Of a DNA stretch of 42,871 nt, positions 33,221 to 42,870 are shown piece after piece. The position numbers and the translations under genes are program-made. Source of the stretch: Bryobacterales bacterium (GTDB lineage: Bacteria > Acidobacteriota > Terriglobia > Bryobacterales > Bryobacteraceae); assembly GCA_025462945.1 (NCBI GenBank), contig JAOAPO010000284.1, forward strand, positions 1-42,871. Direction: 5' to 3'. The first letter of the stretch is position 1. Each line of letters begins with the position of its first letter. Below the pieces are notes generated by a model. That model ran no database searches. It saw only the letters and a program-made list of their open reading frames with translations, and was not told where the DNA came from.

Positions 33221-35248
33221 ATGAACATCGACAAGAAGCTGGTTGCGCTGGTACTTAGCGTCGTTTTAGTGCAAGGGGCTGAGTTGCCCGTCCGCACGGT
33301 TGTGCTCTACAAGCACGGTGTCGGCTACTTCGAGCGAGCGGGCACACTGGGACCGGGTGAGTCCGGCCGCCTCGATTTCAATGCGGCCGAGATGAACGAT
33401 GTTCTGAAATCGCTCACCATCACCGATAACGGCGGCAAGGTCACCGGCATCCGCTACGACTCCAACATTCCTCTGCAGCAGAAGCTCAGCGAATTCCCCT
33501 TTTCCCTTCAGCCCGGCGAACCGTTGAGCCGCGTGCTCGACCAGGTGAAGGGCGCGCGCGTCGAGATGGAGTTCGGCAACCAGAAGGTCGCAGGGGCCAT
33601 CGTCGCGGCACGTCTGATCCCCGGCGATAAGGACCGTCCTGAGCGCGAGCAGTTGACGCTGCTCCTCGATTCCGGCGAACTGCGCAACGTGGATCTTTCC
33701 GCGGCCTCGGCGCTTCGCTTCAGTGACCCCAAGCTGCAGCTTCAGTTTCGCGATTACCTGGGTGCGCTGACTGCGGAGAGGTCCAAGGATAAGCGCACCG
33801 TGTACATCGATTCCACGGATACGAAGTCTCGGCAGGTGACGGCGAACTACATCATGCCGATGCCGGCATGGAAGTCGAGCTACCGACTGTTGTTCGATGC
33901 CACCGGTCTGCAGCCGGTCATTGAAGGCTGGGCGATCGTCGACAACACCACGGGAGACGACTGGACGAACGTCCATATATCGTTGATCTCGGGTAAGCCG
34001 ATCTCGTTCATGAGCGAGCTGTACAACCCCAAATACATCCATCGCGAAGGCGCGGAGTTGCCAGAAGACCAGGCAGTGGCGCCGGTGCTGTACAAAGGCG
34101 CGATGAACGCGCTGCCAGCACCGGCGGTCGCCGAGAACAGCAAGCGGCAGGAGGTCATCGCTGGCAATGTTGGTGGCGTACCGGGAGCCGTCCGGGGCGG
34201 ACGTTTCATGACCGCTGAACCGGCAATGCCGAGTGACAGAATGGCATCCACGCCCAGCTCACTCGCTATAGAGGGCTCGGGCACCGAGGTCGCCGACCTC
34301 TTCGAGTACTCCGTCAAAGACGCGGTCACCGTCAAAAAGAACGAATCCGCCATGCTGCCGTTCCTCCAGCAGAAGATTACCGCGCGCAAGCTGATCGTCT
34401 ACTCCGACCAAAGCCGCCCCAACCCCCTGAACGCCGCCGAACTGACCAACACCGCCGGCCGGACGCTCGATGGCGGACCCGTCACCGTCTATGACGCCGG
34501 CACCTACGCGGGCGAAGCTCTCACTGAAACCATCAAGAGCGGCGACAAACGACTCATCAGCTATGGCGTTGATCTCGGGACCAGAATCTCAACCGCCACG
34601 AGTCCCTTGACGTCCGACGTTCGCGAGATTCACGCACGCAACGGCTCCCTGGTCACGAAGTATTCGCGGGTCCAGAAAAGGATCTACTCCATTCGCAATG
34701 TGGACGCCCGTGCGAAGACGCTTATCATCGAGCACCCCATCACCGGCGGTTTTACGCTGATCGATACGCCCAAGCCAGTCGAAACCACCTCGAAGGCAAA
34801 TCGGTTTGAGATCAAGCTCGCCGCCAACGCCTCAATCGACTTCCCGGTGACCGAAGAGAACATTTACGACCAGCAGACTTCCGTTACGTCCATGACCCCC
34901 GACGCGCTCCTCGTCTGGCTGCGCAACAAGGCCCTCTCCGATACGGCGAAGCGCCAGCTGCAGGCCATCAGCGACGTGAAGACGCAGCTCGCCGCGAACG
35001 ACACCGAAAAGCGGCGGATCGACGGCGATGTGGCCAATATCACTCGGGACGAAGAACGGAACCGCCAGAACATTTCCAGCCTGTCGGCGGTCAGCGGGCA
35101 GCAGCAGGTGGTTCAGGACTACGCCCGCAAGCTGGCCGACCAGGAAGTCCAGATTGCGAAGCTGCGCGAGCGTCAGGGCGCGCTTGAGACCCAGCACGCC
35201 ACGTTGCAGAATCAGCTCAACGGACTCATCGAAAAGCTGGAGTTCTAA
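33221..35248 (+). CDS. Secreted DUF4139-domain protein
   Basis: The product, 675 residues from ATG 33221, has a signal peptide (MNIDKKLVALVLSVVLVQGA), followed by TVVLYKHGVGYFERAGTLGP and LDFNAAEMNDVLKSLTITDN, an N-terminal strand-rich domain. The DUF4139 part (about 200-560) contains NYIMPMPAWKSSYRLLFDAT and GWAIVDNTTGDDWTNVHISL, the usual core of this family, and a C-terminal coiled coil (about 600-670). An in-frame ATG at 33194 adds nine residues before the signal peptide. Function is unknown; relatives are envelope-associated. It is divergent from the large gene at 29754-32999; the 221-base gap must contain both promoters. Confidence 0.85.
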   Translation: MNIDKKLVALVLSVVLVQGAELPVRTVVLYKHGVGYFERAGTLGPGESGRLDFNAAEMNDVLKSLTITDNGGKVTGIRYDSNIPLQQKLSEFPFSLQPGEPLSRVLDQVKGARVEMEFGNQKVAGAIVAARLIPGDKDRPEREQLTLLLDSGELRNVDLSAASALRFSDPKLQLQFRDYLGALTAERSKDKRTVYIDSTDTKSRQVTANYIMPMPAWKSSYRLLFDATGLQPVIEGWAIVDNTTGDDWTNVHISLISGKPISFMSELYNPKYIHREGAELPEDQAVAPVLYKGAMNALPAPAVAENSKRQEVIAGNVGGVPGAVRGGRFMTAEPAMPSDRMASTPSSLAIEGSGTEVADLFEYSVKDAVTVKKNESAMLPFLQQKITARKLIVYSDQSRPNPLNAAELTNTAGRTLDGGPVTVYDAGTYAGEALTETIKSGDKRLISYGVDLGTRISTATSPLTSDVREIHARNGSLVTKYSRVQKRIYSIRNVDARAKTLIIEHPITGGFTLIDTPKPVETTSKANRFEIKLAANASIDFPVTEENIYDQQTSVTSMTPDALLVWLRNKALSDTAKRQLQAISDVKTQLAANDTEKRRIDGDVANITRDEERNRQNISSLSAVSGQQQVVQDYARKLADQEVQIAKLRERQGALETQHATLQNQLNGLIEKLEF

Positions 35249-35272
35249 GGCTGCCCCGCTAGACTGGGGTCA

Positions 35273-37210
35273 GTGCAAACCGACGACGAGATTCGCATTG
35301 CAGCCCTGAATTACGGCGTGCAGCAGCAGTTCTGGGATAACTTCGGAAACGCCCATGCCACGTCGGGCGAGACCAACCTCGCCATCCTGAACGCCATCGG
35401 GCCGCAGCCTTTGCCACCTGACACCGTGCCGCCCGTCATGGTGGTTCTGGAAGGCATCCCCGAACCCATCCCCGGCACGGCGCAGAAGACGCCTGACCTG
35501 CCTCTCGGCTATCACGAGATCGAGGTGGGCGGGAAGCCCATGCGCCTGATCGTTACGCCGGCATCTGTCCGCCGCTGGGAAGGCGGCAAGCGCGCGGGGT
35601 TGGGCGTGACACTGTACGGCGTTCGCTCTGCCCGAAACTGGGGCTGCGGCGATTTCCGCGACCTTCGCGAACTGGTCACCTGGGCCGCCGCAGAGTTGCA
35701 CGCCGACTTCATCGCGCTGAACCCGCTGCACGCTATCCATAACCGCAGCCCGTACAACCAGAGCCCCTACCTGCCCAACAGCATCTTCTACCGGAACTGG
35801 CTTTACCTGGATGTCGAGGCAGTGGAGGGCTACCAGCCCGAACCCGCGATCCTCGCTCAACTCGACGCAGTGCGGGCCACCGACATTGTTCAGTACGAGG
35901 CCGTGGCGGGGCTGAAACGACGTGCGCTGGAACACATCTACAACTCCACGCCCCTGCGCCCGGAGTGCCGCAAGTGGATCGCTGCCGAGGGCGATCTGCT
36001 CCGCCTGTACGCCACCTACTGCGCTCTCGACGAACACCTCCATGCCGCCAATCCCGATATCTGGGTGTGGCCTCAATGGCCTGCCGAATATCAGGATCCG
36101 AACAGCGCCGGAGTCGCCGAATTCGCTCGCGCCCATGAACGTGAAATCCTCTTTCACGGCTGGTTGCAGTGGCTGGTGGATCAGCAAGTCGCCGCAGTTC
36201 AACAGCATGCTCGGGCCGTGGGCATGGGCACCGGCCTGTATCATGACCTAGCCCTGGCAACAGACCGCTGCGGCTCCGACCTGTGGGCTCATCGGGATTT
36301 CTTCGTTAACGGAGCCCGTGTCGGTTCTCCGCCCGACGGCTTCTCACCATCCGGGCAGGACTGGTCTTTCCCGCCACCCAGCCAGAAGCGTCATCTCGAA
36401 GACGGCTATCGTCTGTTCGCGGAGTCCATCGCGAAATCCATGCGGCATGGCGGCGCCCTTCGGATCGATCACGTGATGCGCCTGTTCAGGCTCTACTGGA
36501 TACCGGAAGGCCACACGGCAGCCCAGGGTGCCTACGTGAAAGACCGGGCGCGGGACCTCGTCCGTATCCTGGCGCTCGAAAGCGTTCGCAACAACGCTGT
36601 CATCGTCGGTGAGGACCTCGGTACGGTGGAGGATGAGGTTCGCGAAACCCTCGCCAGCTTCGGCGTTCTCAGCTACCGGTTGCTGATCTTCGAGCAGAAC
36701 GAAGCGGGCTTCAAAGCGCCTTCCGAGTACCCGGCGAACGCGCTGACTTCAACAACCACGCACGACCTCCCGACCATCGCGGGCTACTGGTCCGGCCATG
36801 ATATCGAAGCAAGGTTCCGCGCGGGCACCATCCCGAAGGCGTCGTTTGATGCGCAGCAAGTCGACCGGGTCCGCGATAAACAGCGGCTGCTGGATGCTCT
36901 CTTTGCCATGAACCTGCTCCCGGAGCATCACGGTCGCGTAGCTGCTGAACTGCCAACGATGACGCCCGATATCCACTCAGCGATCATGGGCTACCTGGCC
37001 ACGACCCCGTGCGTGATGTGGCTGGTCAATCAGGAAGACATGACGCAGGAACCGTTCCAGCAGAACCTTCCAGGCACCACGTCCGAGTACCCGAACTGGA
37101 GCCGCAAAATGCGCTGGTCGCTGGAGGATCTGCGTACACTGCCAGAGGCGAGAGGCACCGTCGAAATGGTCCGCCACTGGGTGGAACGCAGCGGCCGCAC
37201 GGGGGATTAA
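35273..37210 (+). CDS. malQ: 4-alpha-glucanotransferase (amylomaltase, GH77)
   Basis: MalQ transfers alpha-1,4-glucan chains between acceptors in maltodextrin and glycogen metabolism. The 645-residue GH77 protein shows GLGVTLYGVRSARNWGCGDF, ALNPLHAIHNRSPYNQSPYL, the nucleophile region GGALRIDHVMRLFRLYW (Asp in RIDH), the acid/base VGEDLGTV (Glu) and the third acidic residue in TTTHDLPTIAGYW. The N-terminal ~75 residues form a small extra beta domain typical of bacterial MalQ. The start is GTG 35273, 24 bases after the DUF4139 gene's stop. No other glycogen genes are near. Confidence 0.95.
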   Translation: MQTDDEIRIAALNYGVQQQFWDNFGNAHATSGETNLAILNAIGPQPLPPDTVPPVMVVLEGIPEPIPGTAQKTPDLPLGYHEIEVGGKPMRLIVTPASVRRWEGGKRAGLGVTLYGVRSARNWGCGDFRDLRELVTWAAAELHADFIALNPLHAIHNRSPYNQSPYLPNSIFYRNWLYLDVEAVEGYQPEPAILAQLDAVRATDIVQYEAVAGLKRRALEHIYNSTPLRPECRKWIAAEGDLLRLYATYCALDEHLHAANPDIWVWPQWPAEYQDPNSAGVAEFARAHEREILFHGWLQWLVDQQVAAVQQHARAVGMGTGLYHDLALATDRCGSDLWAHRDFFVNGARVGSPPDGFSPSGQDWSFPPPSQKRHLEDGYRLFAESIAKSMRHGGALRIDHVMRLFRLYWIPEGHTAAQGAYVKDRARDLVRILALESVRNNAVIVGEDLGTVEDEVRETLASFGVLSYRLLIFEQNEAGFKAPSEYPANALTSTTTHDLPTIAGYWSGHDIEARFRAGTIPKASFDAQQVDRVRDKQRLLDALFAMNLLPEHHGRVAAELPTMTPDIHSAIMGYLATTPCVMWLVNQEDMTQEPFQQNLPGTTSEYPNWSRKMRWSLEDLRTLPEARGTVEMVRHWVERSGRTGD

Positions 37211-37259
37211 CGCCGGGTTTCAGTTGTGATAGCATGCGCACGGAAATGTGAGGTGTTCC

Positions 37260-39356
37260 GTGAAACCATATGAAACCAAGGACATCAGAAACGTCGGCAT
37301 TGTAGGTCACGGTCACTGCGGGAAGACCTCCGTAGCGGCCGGGCTTCTTTATGCGGCGGGGGCAACCAATCGCCTCACGCGGGTCGATGAAGGCAACACA
37401 GTAACCGACTTCGACGAGGAAGAGATCAACCGCAAGCTGACCATCTCCTCGGCGGTCGCGGCTATCGAGTGGAAGAAAACCAAGATCAACCTCATCGATA
37501 CGCCTGGGTTCAACATGTTTATCAACGACGCGAAAGCGGCACTCATCGCCGCCGACGCCGCGGTCGTTGTGGTGGACGCTGTGGCGGGCGTCGAAGCGCA
37601 GACCGAGCGCATGTGGAAGACGGCGGAGGAGTACAACCTGCCCCGCGCCATCGTCATCAACAAGCTCGATCGCGATCGCGCCAGCTTCGAACGGACCATG
37701 GAGAGCATCCACGAGCGCTTCGGGCGCAATGCGGTGCCAATTCAGTTGCCCCTCGGCAACGATAAGGACTTCCGCGGCGTCATCGACCTGATGCGTATGA
37801 AGGCCTTCGTTTACACGATCGATGGAGACGGCAAGGGCAAGGAAGTGCCCATCCCTGAGGAGTACGCTGAAGCCGCGAAAAAGGCCCACGAAGAGTTGAT
37901 CGAGACGGTGGCCGAGGGCAAAGACGCGCTGCTCGAAGAGTTCTTCGAAACCGGCACCCTGCCTGAAGAACACGTCATCCAGGGCGTCGATGAAGAGATG
38001 CGCGAGCAGCGAATTTTCCCTGTGCTCTGTATGTCGGGCCTGCATGACATCGGTTCAGATCGCCTGCTGGAGCTGATCGTGGAAGCTTTCCCGACACCGG
38101 ACGGGCGTCCGCCTGCAAAGGTCATGCTGAACGGCGAGGAGATCGAGCGCCCCTGCTCGGACAAGCTGCCCGCGGCGGCCTTCGTCTTCAAGACGACCGC
38201 AGACCAGTTTGCCGGCCGACTCAGCTTTTTCCGCGTTCTGTCCGGCATCATCAAAGACGACGCGCATCTCTGCAACAGCACGAAGAACACGGAAGAACGG
38301 CTCGCGCACATTGGTTCGCCTCTGGGAAAAACAATCCTGCCGGTCACGGAACTACACGCCGGGGATATCGGCGTCGTGGCCAAGTTGAGAGATACGCTGA
38401 CCGGCGATACTTTGGCCGATCGATCGTCGATGGTGGTTTACCCGCCCCTCAAAGTGCCGGAGCCATCCATCGCGTTTGCCGTGGAAGCGAAGAGCCGAGG
38501 CGATGAAGACCGGATGGGCAACGCTCTCCACAAACTGCTGGAAGAGGACCTCTCGCTCCGCTTCTATCGCGACCCGCAGACCAAGGACTTCCTCGTCGCG
38601 GGTACCGGCCAGCAGCACGTAGAGATCGCTGTCAGCCGACTCAAACGCCGCTACAGTGTCGACGTGACCCTCAAAGCGCCGAAGATCCCCTATCGCGAAA
38701 CGATCCGGGGGACTGCCGACGTGCAGGGTCGCCACAAGAAGCAGACCGGCGGGCACGGTCAGTTCGGCGACTGCTGGATCCGCATGGAGCCTCTCCCGCG
38801 CGGCGCCAAGTTCCAGTTCGCGAACGAGGTTTTCGGCGGTGCCATCCCGAAGAACTACATACCGGCGGTGGAGAAGGGCATTATCGAAACGGCCGAGCGA
38901 GGCTACCTTGCGGGCTACCCTATGGTGGATTTCAAGGTGACCGTCTACGACGGCTCGTACCACGATGTGGATTCGTCGGAACTCGCGTTCAAGCTTGCGG
39001 CGCGCAAGGCCTTCCGTGCCGGTATGACGACCGCAAAGCCGGCGTTATTAGAACCCGTGATGCATGTCGAAATTCAGGCTCCGGTCGAGTACGCCGGAGA
39101 CCTGATGGGCGATCTGAACGGACGCAGAGGCCGCATAGCCGGTATGGATACGCAGGGTGGGACCCAAATCATCAAGGCGCATGTCCCGATGGCAGAGATG
39201 CTCAGCTACCAGAGCGATCTGACGTCGATGACGCAGGGCCGCGCGTCGTTCTCCATGGAGTTCGACCACTACGACTATGTGCCGCAGCTGGCGGCAGAGA
39301 AAGTCGTGGCGGCAGCGAAGGCGGCCCGGGCAGGCGAGGTGGAAGAGGAAGACTAG
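37260..39356 (+). CDS. Elongation factor G paralogue (EF-G2 type GTPase)
   Basis: The 698-residue product has EF-G domain order. The P-loop is GHGHCGKTS rather than the GHIDAGKTT of EF-G, the switch-I motif reads RKLTISSA in place of RGITI, DTPGFNMF is G3 and NKLDRDRA is G4. Domain IV has QTGGHGQFGDCWIRMEPL and domain V GDLMGDLNGRRGRIAGMDTQ. The deviations place it among EF-G-like proteins of the second type (EF-G2), whose role in translation is not settled. I use GTG 37260, preceded by GAGGTG, over the in-frame GTG 37248. No ribosomal protein genes are adjacent, in keeping with a paralogue. Confidence 0.92.
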   Translation: MKPYETKDIRNVGIVGHGHCGKTSVAAGLLYAAGATNRLTRVDEGNTVTDFDEEEINRKLTISSAVAAIEWKKTKINLIDTPGFNMFINDAKAALIAADAAVVVVDAVAGVEAQTERMWKTAEEYNLPRAIVINKLDRDRASFERTMESIHERFGRNAVPIQLPLGNDKDFRGVIDLMRMKAFVYTIDGDGKGKEVPIPEEYAEAAKKAHEELIETVAEGKDALLEEFFETGTLPEEHVIQGVDEEMREQRIFPVLCMSGLHDIGSDRLLELIVEAFPTPDGRPPAKVMLNGEEIERPCSDKLPAAAFVFKTTADQFAGRLSFFRVLSGIIKDDAHLCNSTKNTEERLAHIGSPLGKTILPVTELHAGDIGVVAKLRDTLTGDTLADRSSMVVYPPLKVPEPSIAFAVEAKSRGDEDRMGNALHKLLEEDLSLRFYRDPQTKDFLVAGTGQQHVEIAVSRLKRRYSVDVTLKAPKIPYRETIRGTADVQGRHKKQTGGHGQFGDCWIRMEPLPRGAKFQFANEVFGGAIPKNYIPAVEKGIIETAERGYLAGYPMVDFKVTVYDGSYHDVDSSELAFKLAARKAFRAGMTTAKPALLEPVMHVEIQAPVEYAGDLMGDLNGRRGRIAGMDTQGGTQIIKAHVPMAEMLSYQSDLTSMTQGRASFSMEFDHYDYVPQLAAEKVVAAAKAARAGEVEEED

Positions 39357-39373
39357 CAGCGCTCTATATTCGC

Positions 39374-39400
39374 CACGGCTCAGTGCGTTACTGAGCCGTG
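39374..39400. terminator. Perfect 11-bp hairpin between convergent genes
   Basis: CACGGCTCAGT (39374-39384) and ACTGAGCCGTG (39390-39400) form a perfect stem around a 5-base loop, 17 bases after the EF-G-type stop. It lies between that gene and the convergent cimA, so a two-way terminator is likely. No T-run follows on the plus strand. Confidence 0.65.
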
Positions 39401-39507
39401 ACCGTAAGGGAGTACACATGGCCGTGTCGGCCGCCGAATCGGATGAAGACGCCAGTTGGCGCGTCTTCAACGGAGCGGGACCGATTCAGCAGGGGGACGC
39501 GTTTCCC

Positions 39508-41118
39508 CTAAGCTTCCCAGCAGAACTCGGCCACTACTTTGTCCGCACTATTGTCCGTTTCAAGCAGGCGCATCAATTCAAGCTGCAAGGCCGTCACCAG
39601 CGCTTCCCAGCTTGCTTCGATGACGTCTTCCGAAACCCCGACAGTTGACCAGCTGCGCTCGCCGTCAGACCACTCCACCAGCACGCGTACCTTCGAATCG
39701 GTGCCGTGATTGGTATCGAGCACGCGCACCTTATAGTCGTTCAGGCGAACATCCGCCACACCTGGCAGGGCAGCCAGGCATTTCCGCAAACAGATGTCGA
39801 GCGCATGCACCGGACCGTGTCCGTGAGCCGTCTCGATCTGGTCTCCGGTCCGCGTGCCGATGCTGACCGTCGCCGTGGCGCGCGTAGACTTCGCGCGGCC
39901 CCCAACGATCATCACTTCGTAACCCTGCACTTCGAAGAACTGGATGCCGGGGTAAAGCTCCTGGCGAATGTACAACTCGAACGTGCCGTTGCCGGCCTCC
40001 AGATCGTAACCCTGGTGTTCAGCGTTCTTCACGCGATCCACCAGCCGCCGGCGAGCATCGTTATCGAGACGGGTCGCCAGAGTGGCGTACTCGCGCAGCA
40101 GGTAATCGACGTTGCTGCGCCCCGACTGATCACTCACCAGAACACGCTGTCGATTGCCCACCAGCTCCGGCGAGATGTGTTCGTATGTCGTCGAATCTTT
40201 CAGCACCGCACTGACGTGAATCCCGCCTTTATGCGCGAATGCCGAGGGGCCCACATAAGCCTGGCCCCGGGCCATCTGAAGGTTGGCCAGTTCCGCGATA
40301 TACCGCGCCGTCGATGTCAGGTTCTGCAGCTTGTCCGGACCAATCGTCTGGTGCCCCAGCTTGAGTTCAAGATTCGCAATCACGCTCGCGAGGTTCGCGT
40401 TGCCGCAGCGCTCGCCATACCCATTGAGGCAGCCCTGTACGTGGGTTACACCAGCCTTCACCGCAGCCAGAGTATTGGCTACAGCTACGTCCGAATCGTT
40501 ATGGAGGTGGCAGCCGAGCGTGCCTGGAAACCGGGACCGGACGTCGGCGACGATGCGCGCGAGATCGTCAGTCAGCGTGCCGCCGTTGGTGTCGCAGAGG
40601 CATAAAACATCGGCACCGGCGTTTTTCGCGGCTTCAAGAGTTTGAAGCGCGTATTCTCGGTTGTGGAAATAGCCGTCAAAGAAATGCTCGCAGTCATAAA
40701 TGACTTCTTTGCCGTGCTTCTTCAGATAAGCGATGGTGTCTGATATCAACACCAGGTTCTCTTCGAGCGTGATCCCCAACGCCCGATGAACATGCAAGTC
40801 CCATGTCTTGCCGAAGATGGCGACCACCGGGGTTTCGGCATCGATCAACTCGCGGACATTGCGGTCTTCTTCGACGGGGTTCTTCGCGAAGCGGGTGGAC
40901 CCGAAGGCAGTCAGTTTGGCGTGACTTAGCTTCAGGCCCTTCGCTCTCGCGAAGAACTCCCTGTCTTTAGGATTCGAACCAGGCCATCCGCCCTCAATGT
41001 AGTCAATACCGAGTTCGTCCAGTTTCTGGGTAATGAGGAGTTTGTCCTCGACCGAGAAGGAGACGCCTTCGCCCTGCGAGCCGTCACGAAGAGTGGTATC
41101 GAAAGTTTGGATGAGCAT
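39508..41118 (-). CDS. cimA: Citramalate synthase
   Basis: CimA condenses pyruvate and acetyl-CoA to citramalate, giving 2-oxobutyrate for isoleucine without threonine deaminase. The 536-residue product has the HMGL-type barrel: DTTLRDGSQGEGVSFS (divalent metal and catalytic Arg), GGWPGSNPKD, GCHLHNDSDVAVANTL and NGYGERCGNANLASVI. The C-terminal LeuA-type allosteric domain (about 420-530) suggests feedback control by isoleucine. The SQGEGV and GGWPGSNP variants separate this subfamily from 2-isopropylmalate synthase. It follows ilvC by 18 bases, so ilvN-ilvC-cimA is one operon. Length is normal. Confidence 0.92.
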   Translation of the reverse strand: MLIQTFDTTLRDGSQGEGVSFSVEDKLLITQKLDELGIDYIEGGWPGSNPKDREFFARAKGLKLSHAKLTAFGSTRFAKNPVEEDRNVRELIDAETPVVAIFGKTWDLHVHRALGITLEENLVLISDTIAYLKKHGKEVIYDCEHFFDGYFHNREYALQTLEAAKNAGADVLCLCDTNGGTLTDDLARIVADVRSRFPGTLGCHLHNDSDVAVANTLAAVKAGVTHVQGCLNGYGERCGNANLASVIANLELKLGHQTIGPDKLQNLTSTARYIAELANLQMARGQAYVGPSAFAHKGGIHVSAVLKDSTTYEHISPELVGNRQRVLVSDQSGRSNVDYLLREYATLATRLDNDARRRLVDRVKNAEHQGYDLEAGNGTFELYIRQELYPGIQFFEVQGYEVMIVGGRAKSTRATATVSIGTRTGDQIETAHGHGPVHALDICLRKCLAALPGVADVRLNDYKVRVLDTNHGTDSKVRVLVEWSDGERSWSTVGVSEDVIEASWEALVTALQLELMRLLETDNSADKVVAEFCWEA

Positions 41119-41136
41119 AAGTTCGTTTGGCGGCCG

Positions 41137-42156
41137 CTATTCCTGCGGTATGCCTTCTTCTTTCTTGCGTTTGAGGAAGGTCATCATCGACCGGAGTTCG
41201 GCGCCTACTTTTTCGATGAGCTGACCGTGCTGCGAGTCGCGCATATGTAAGAAGCCGGCACGGCCCGCTTTATTCTCGGCAATCCACGCCTTCGCGAATT
41301 CGCCGGACTGGATCTCCGAGAGGATCTTCTTCATCTCGGCGCGTGTTGCGTCGTTGATGATGCGCGGACCGCGCGTGTAGTCGCCGTATTCAGCGGTATC
41401 CGACACAGAGAAACGCATGTAGTTCAGGCCGCCCTCATAGATCAGGTCGACAATCAGCTTCAGTTCGTGCAGGCACTCGAAGTACGCAATTTCCGGAGCA
41501 TAACCGGCATCCACCAGAGTCTGGAAGCCAGCCTGGATGAGTTCCGCCGTGCCGCCGCAGAGAACAGCCTGTTCACCGAACAGATCGCTTTCCGTTTCTT
41601 CGCGGAAGTTCGTTTCCAGAACACCGGCGCGCATGCTGCCGATACCGGTTGCATAGGCCAGAGCATTCTCAAGAGCGTGGCCGCTGGCATCCTGCGCCAC
41701 GGCAACCAGGGCGGGTACGCCCGAACCTTCAGTGAACACTTCGCGAACACGATGTCCCGGGGCTTTGGGAGCAACCATCGAAACGTCGACGCCGGCTGGC
41801 GGCTTAATCGCTCCGAAGTGGATGCTGAAGCCGTGCGCAAACATGATCGTCTTGCCAGGTGTCAGGTTCGGCGCCATATCCGTCTCATACATGTCGGCCT
41901 GGATGTGATCCGGCACCAGAATCATGATGAAGTCGGCCATCTTCGTGGCTTCGGCCGGGGTGACGACAACGAGGCCAGCGGCCGTCGCCTTCGCGCGGCT
42001 CTTGCTGGACTCAGGGAGGCCAACCACCACATCGAGACCCGAATCACGCAGGTTCAGCGCATGCGCATGACCCTGGCTGCCGTAGCCGATGATGGCGATC
42101 TTCTTCCCCTGCAGCGGGGCAATGTTGGCGTCTTTTTCGTAGAAGCGTTTAATCAT
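41137..42156 (-). CDS. ilvC: Ketol-acid reductoisomerase (class I)
   Basis: IlvC isomerises and reduces acetolactate or acetohydroxybutyrate with NADPH in valine/isoleucine synthesis. The 339-residue class I product has [45 protein letters not shown] and the metal-binding [17 protein letters not shown], followed by [18 protein letters not shown] start at ATG 42156 ([12 protein letters not shown]), preceded by AAGGA and matching relatives; an in-frame extension to GTG 42204 is probably leader. It lies between ilvN and cimA in the same operon, with an 81-base gap to ilvN. Confidence 0.97.
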   Translation of the reverse strand: MIKRFYEKDANIAPLQGKKIAIIGYGSQGHAHALNLRDSGLDVVVGLPESSKSRAKATAAGLVVVTPAEATKMADFIMILVPDHIQADMYETDMAPNLTPGKTIMFAHGFSIHFGAIKPPAGVDVSMVAPKAPGHRVREVFTEGSGVPALVAVAQDASGHALENALAYATGIGSMRAGVLETNFREETESDLFGEQAVLCGGTAELIQAGFQTLVDAGYAPEIAYFECLHELKLIVDLIYEGGLNYMRFSVSDTAEYGDYTRGPRIINDATRAEMKKILSEIQSGEFAKAWIAENKAGRAGFLHMRDSQHGQLIEKVGAELRSMMTFLKRKKEEGIPQE

Positions 42157-42237
42157 TGAACGTTGTTTCCTTGAACTGTTGGGTACCGCGCCCTCTTCGG
42201 TCACGGCTCAGTAAAGCTTGGAGCGAAAGGTCTGTCT

Positions 42238-42792
42238 TCAGGCAACCGGAGCGGAAACCGGCGTCGCTGTCGGGCCCTGTGCCGCCATCGTAATCGGCGG
42301 CTGCAGGCGGAGCTTGCGGGTCTCGAGCGACATCGCAACACTGCCCGAACGGGAGACTTCAATATCCCCGTAAGTGCGCATCACTTCGATGAACTCGTCG
42401 AGCTTTTCCGGATCGCCTGTGGCTTCGATAGCGAAGCCTTCCACCGACGAATCCACGATTCGCGAATGGAAAATCTCCGCTTCCTTCAGCACGGACGTGC
42501 GGGTCTCCTGCGGGCAGCGCACCCGGACCAGCACCATCTCGCGAATGACCGCCGGCGAGTCCGTCAGATCGCTGGCCTGCAGAACATTGACCAGCTTATT
42601 CATCTGCTTGACGACCTGCGTCCGCAGACGGTCTTCCACGTTGACCGTGATGGTCATCCGGGAGAGCTCAGGGTCCAGCGTCTTAGCGACCGTGAGCGTT
42701 TCGATGTTGTAGCCACGTGCCGCGAGAACCCCGGTGACGCGCAGAAGCGCACCGGGCTTGTTCTCGAGCAGGATGGAGATGGTTTGCAGCAT
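42238..42792 (-). CDS. ilvN: Acetolactate synthase small regulatory subunit
   Basis: IlvN/IlvH binds and regulates the catalytic acetolactate synthase subunit and confers valine feedback sensitivity. The 184-residue product starts with the ACT domain (ISILLENKPGALLRVTGVLA, residues 5-24, then RGYNIETLTV) and continues with MTITVNVEDRLRTQVVKQMN, LVNVLQASDLT and the C-terminal domain EAEIFHSRIVDSSVEGFAIE. A short Ala/Pro-rich tail ends the protein. The catalytic subunit gene should be upstream, just beyond the right edge. The order ilvN-ilvC-cimA reads leftward. Confidence 0.95.
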   Translation of the reverse strand: MLQTISILLENKPGALLRVTGVLAARGYNIETLTVAKTLDPELSRMTITVNVEDRLRTQVVKQMNKLVNVLQASDLTDSPAVIREMVLVRVRCPQETRTSVLKEAEIFHSRIVDSSVEGFAIEATGDPEKLDEFIEVMRTYGDIEVSRSGSVAMSLETRKLRLQPPITMAAQGPTATPVSAPVA

Positions 42793-42828
42793 TTTTGTTA
42801 TCTCGATTTCGTTGTACTGTGCAATTGA

Positions 42829-42870
42829 CTACGAGGATTGAATCAGGTCAGGAGCATTCACAGGCGCTTC
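42829..42870 (-). CDS. Possible 3' end of the upstream ilvB gene
   Basis: On the minus strand a frame enters from the right edge (EAPVNAPDLIQSS) and stops with TAG at 42829-42831, 36 bases before the ilvN start. A large-subunit acetolactate synthase gene is the expected neighbour upstream of ilvN. Thirteen codons cannot identify it, and this reading rests on position alone. Confidence 0.25.
   Translation of the reverse strand, partial: EAPVNAPDLIQSS

Noticed and set aside
39418-39648. A 76-codon plus-strand frame after the EF-G-type gene with AGGGAG before its ATG.
   Set aside because: Most of it lies antisense to the cimA 3' end and the peptide has no recognisable character; treated as a shadow.
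39390-42212. A 15-base exact match, ACTGAGCCGTGACCG, at 39390-39404 and on the other strand at 42198-42212 upstream of ilvC.
   Set aside because: In a 43-kb window about one or two 15-base matches are expected by chance on both strands, and only one copy has the second arm that makes a hairpin.
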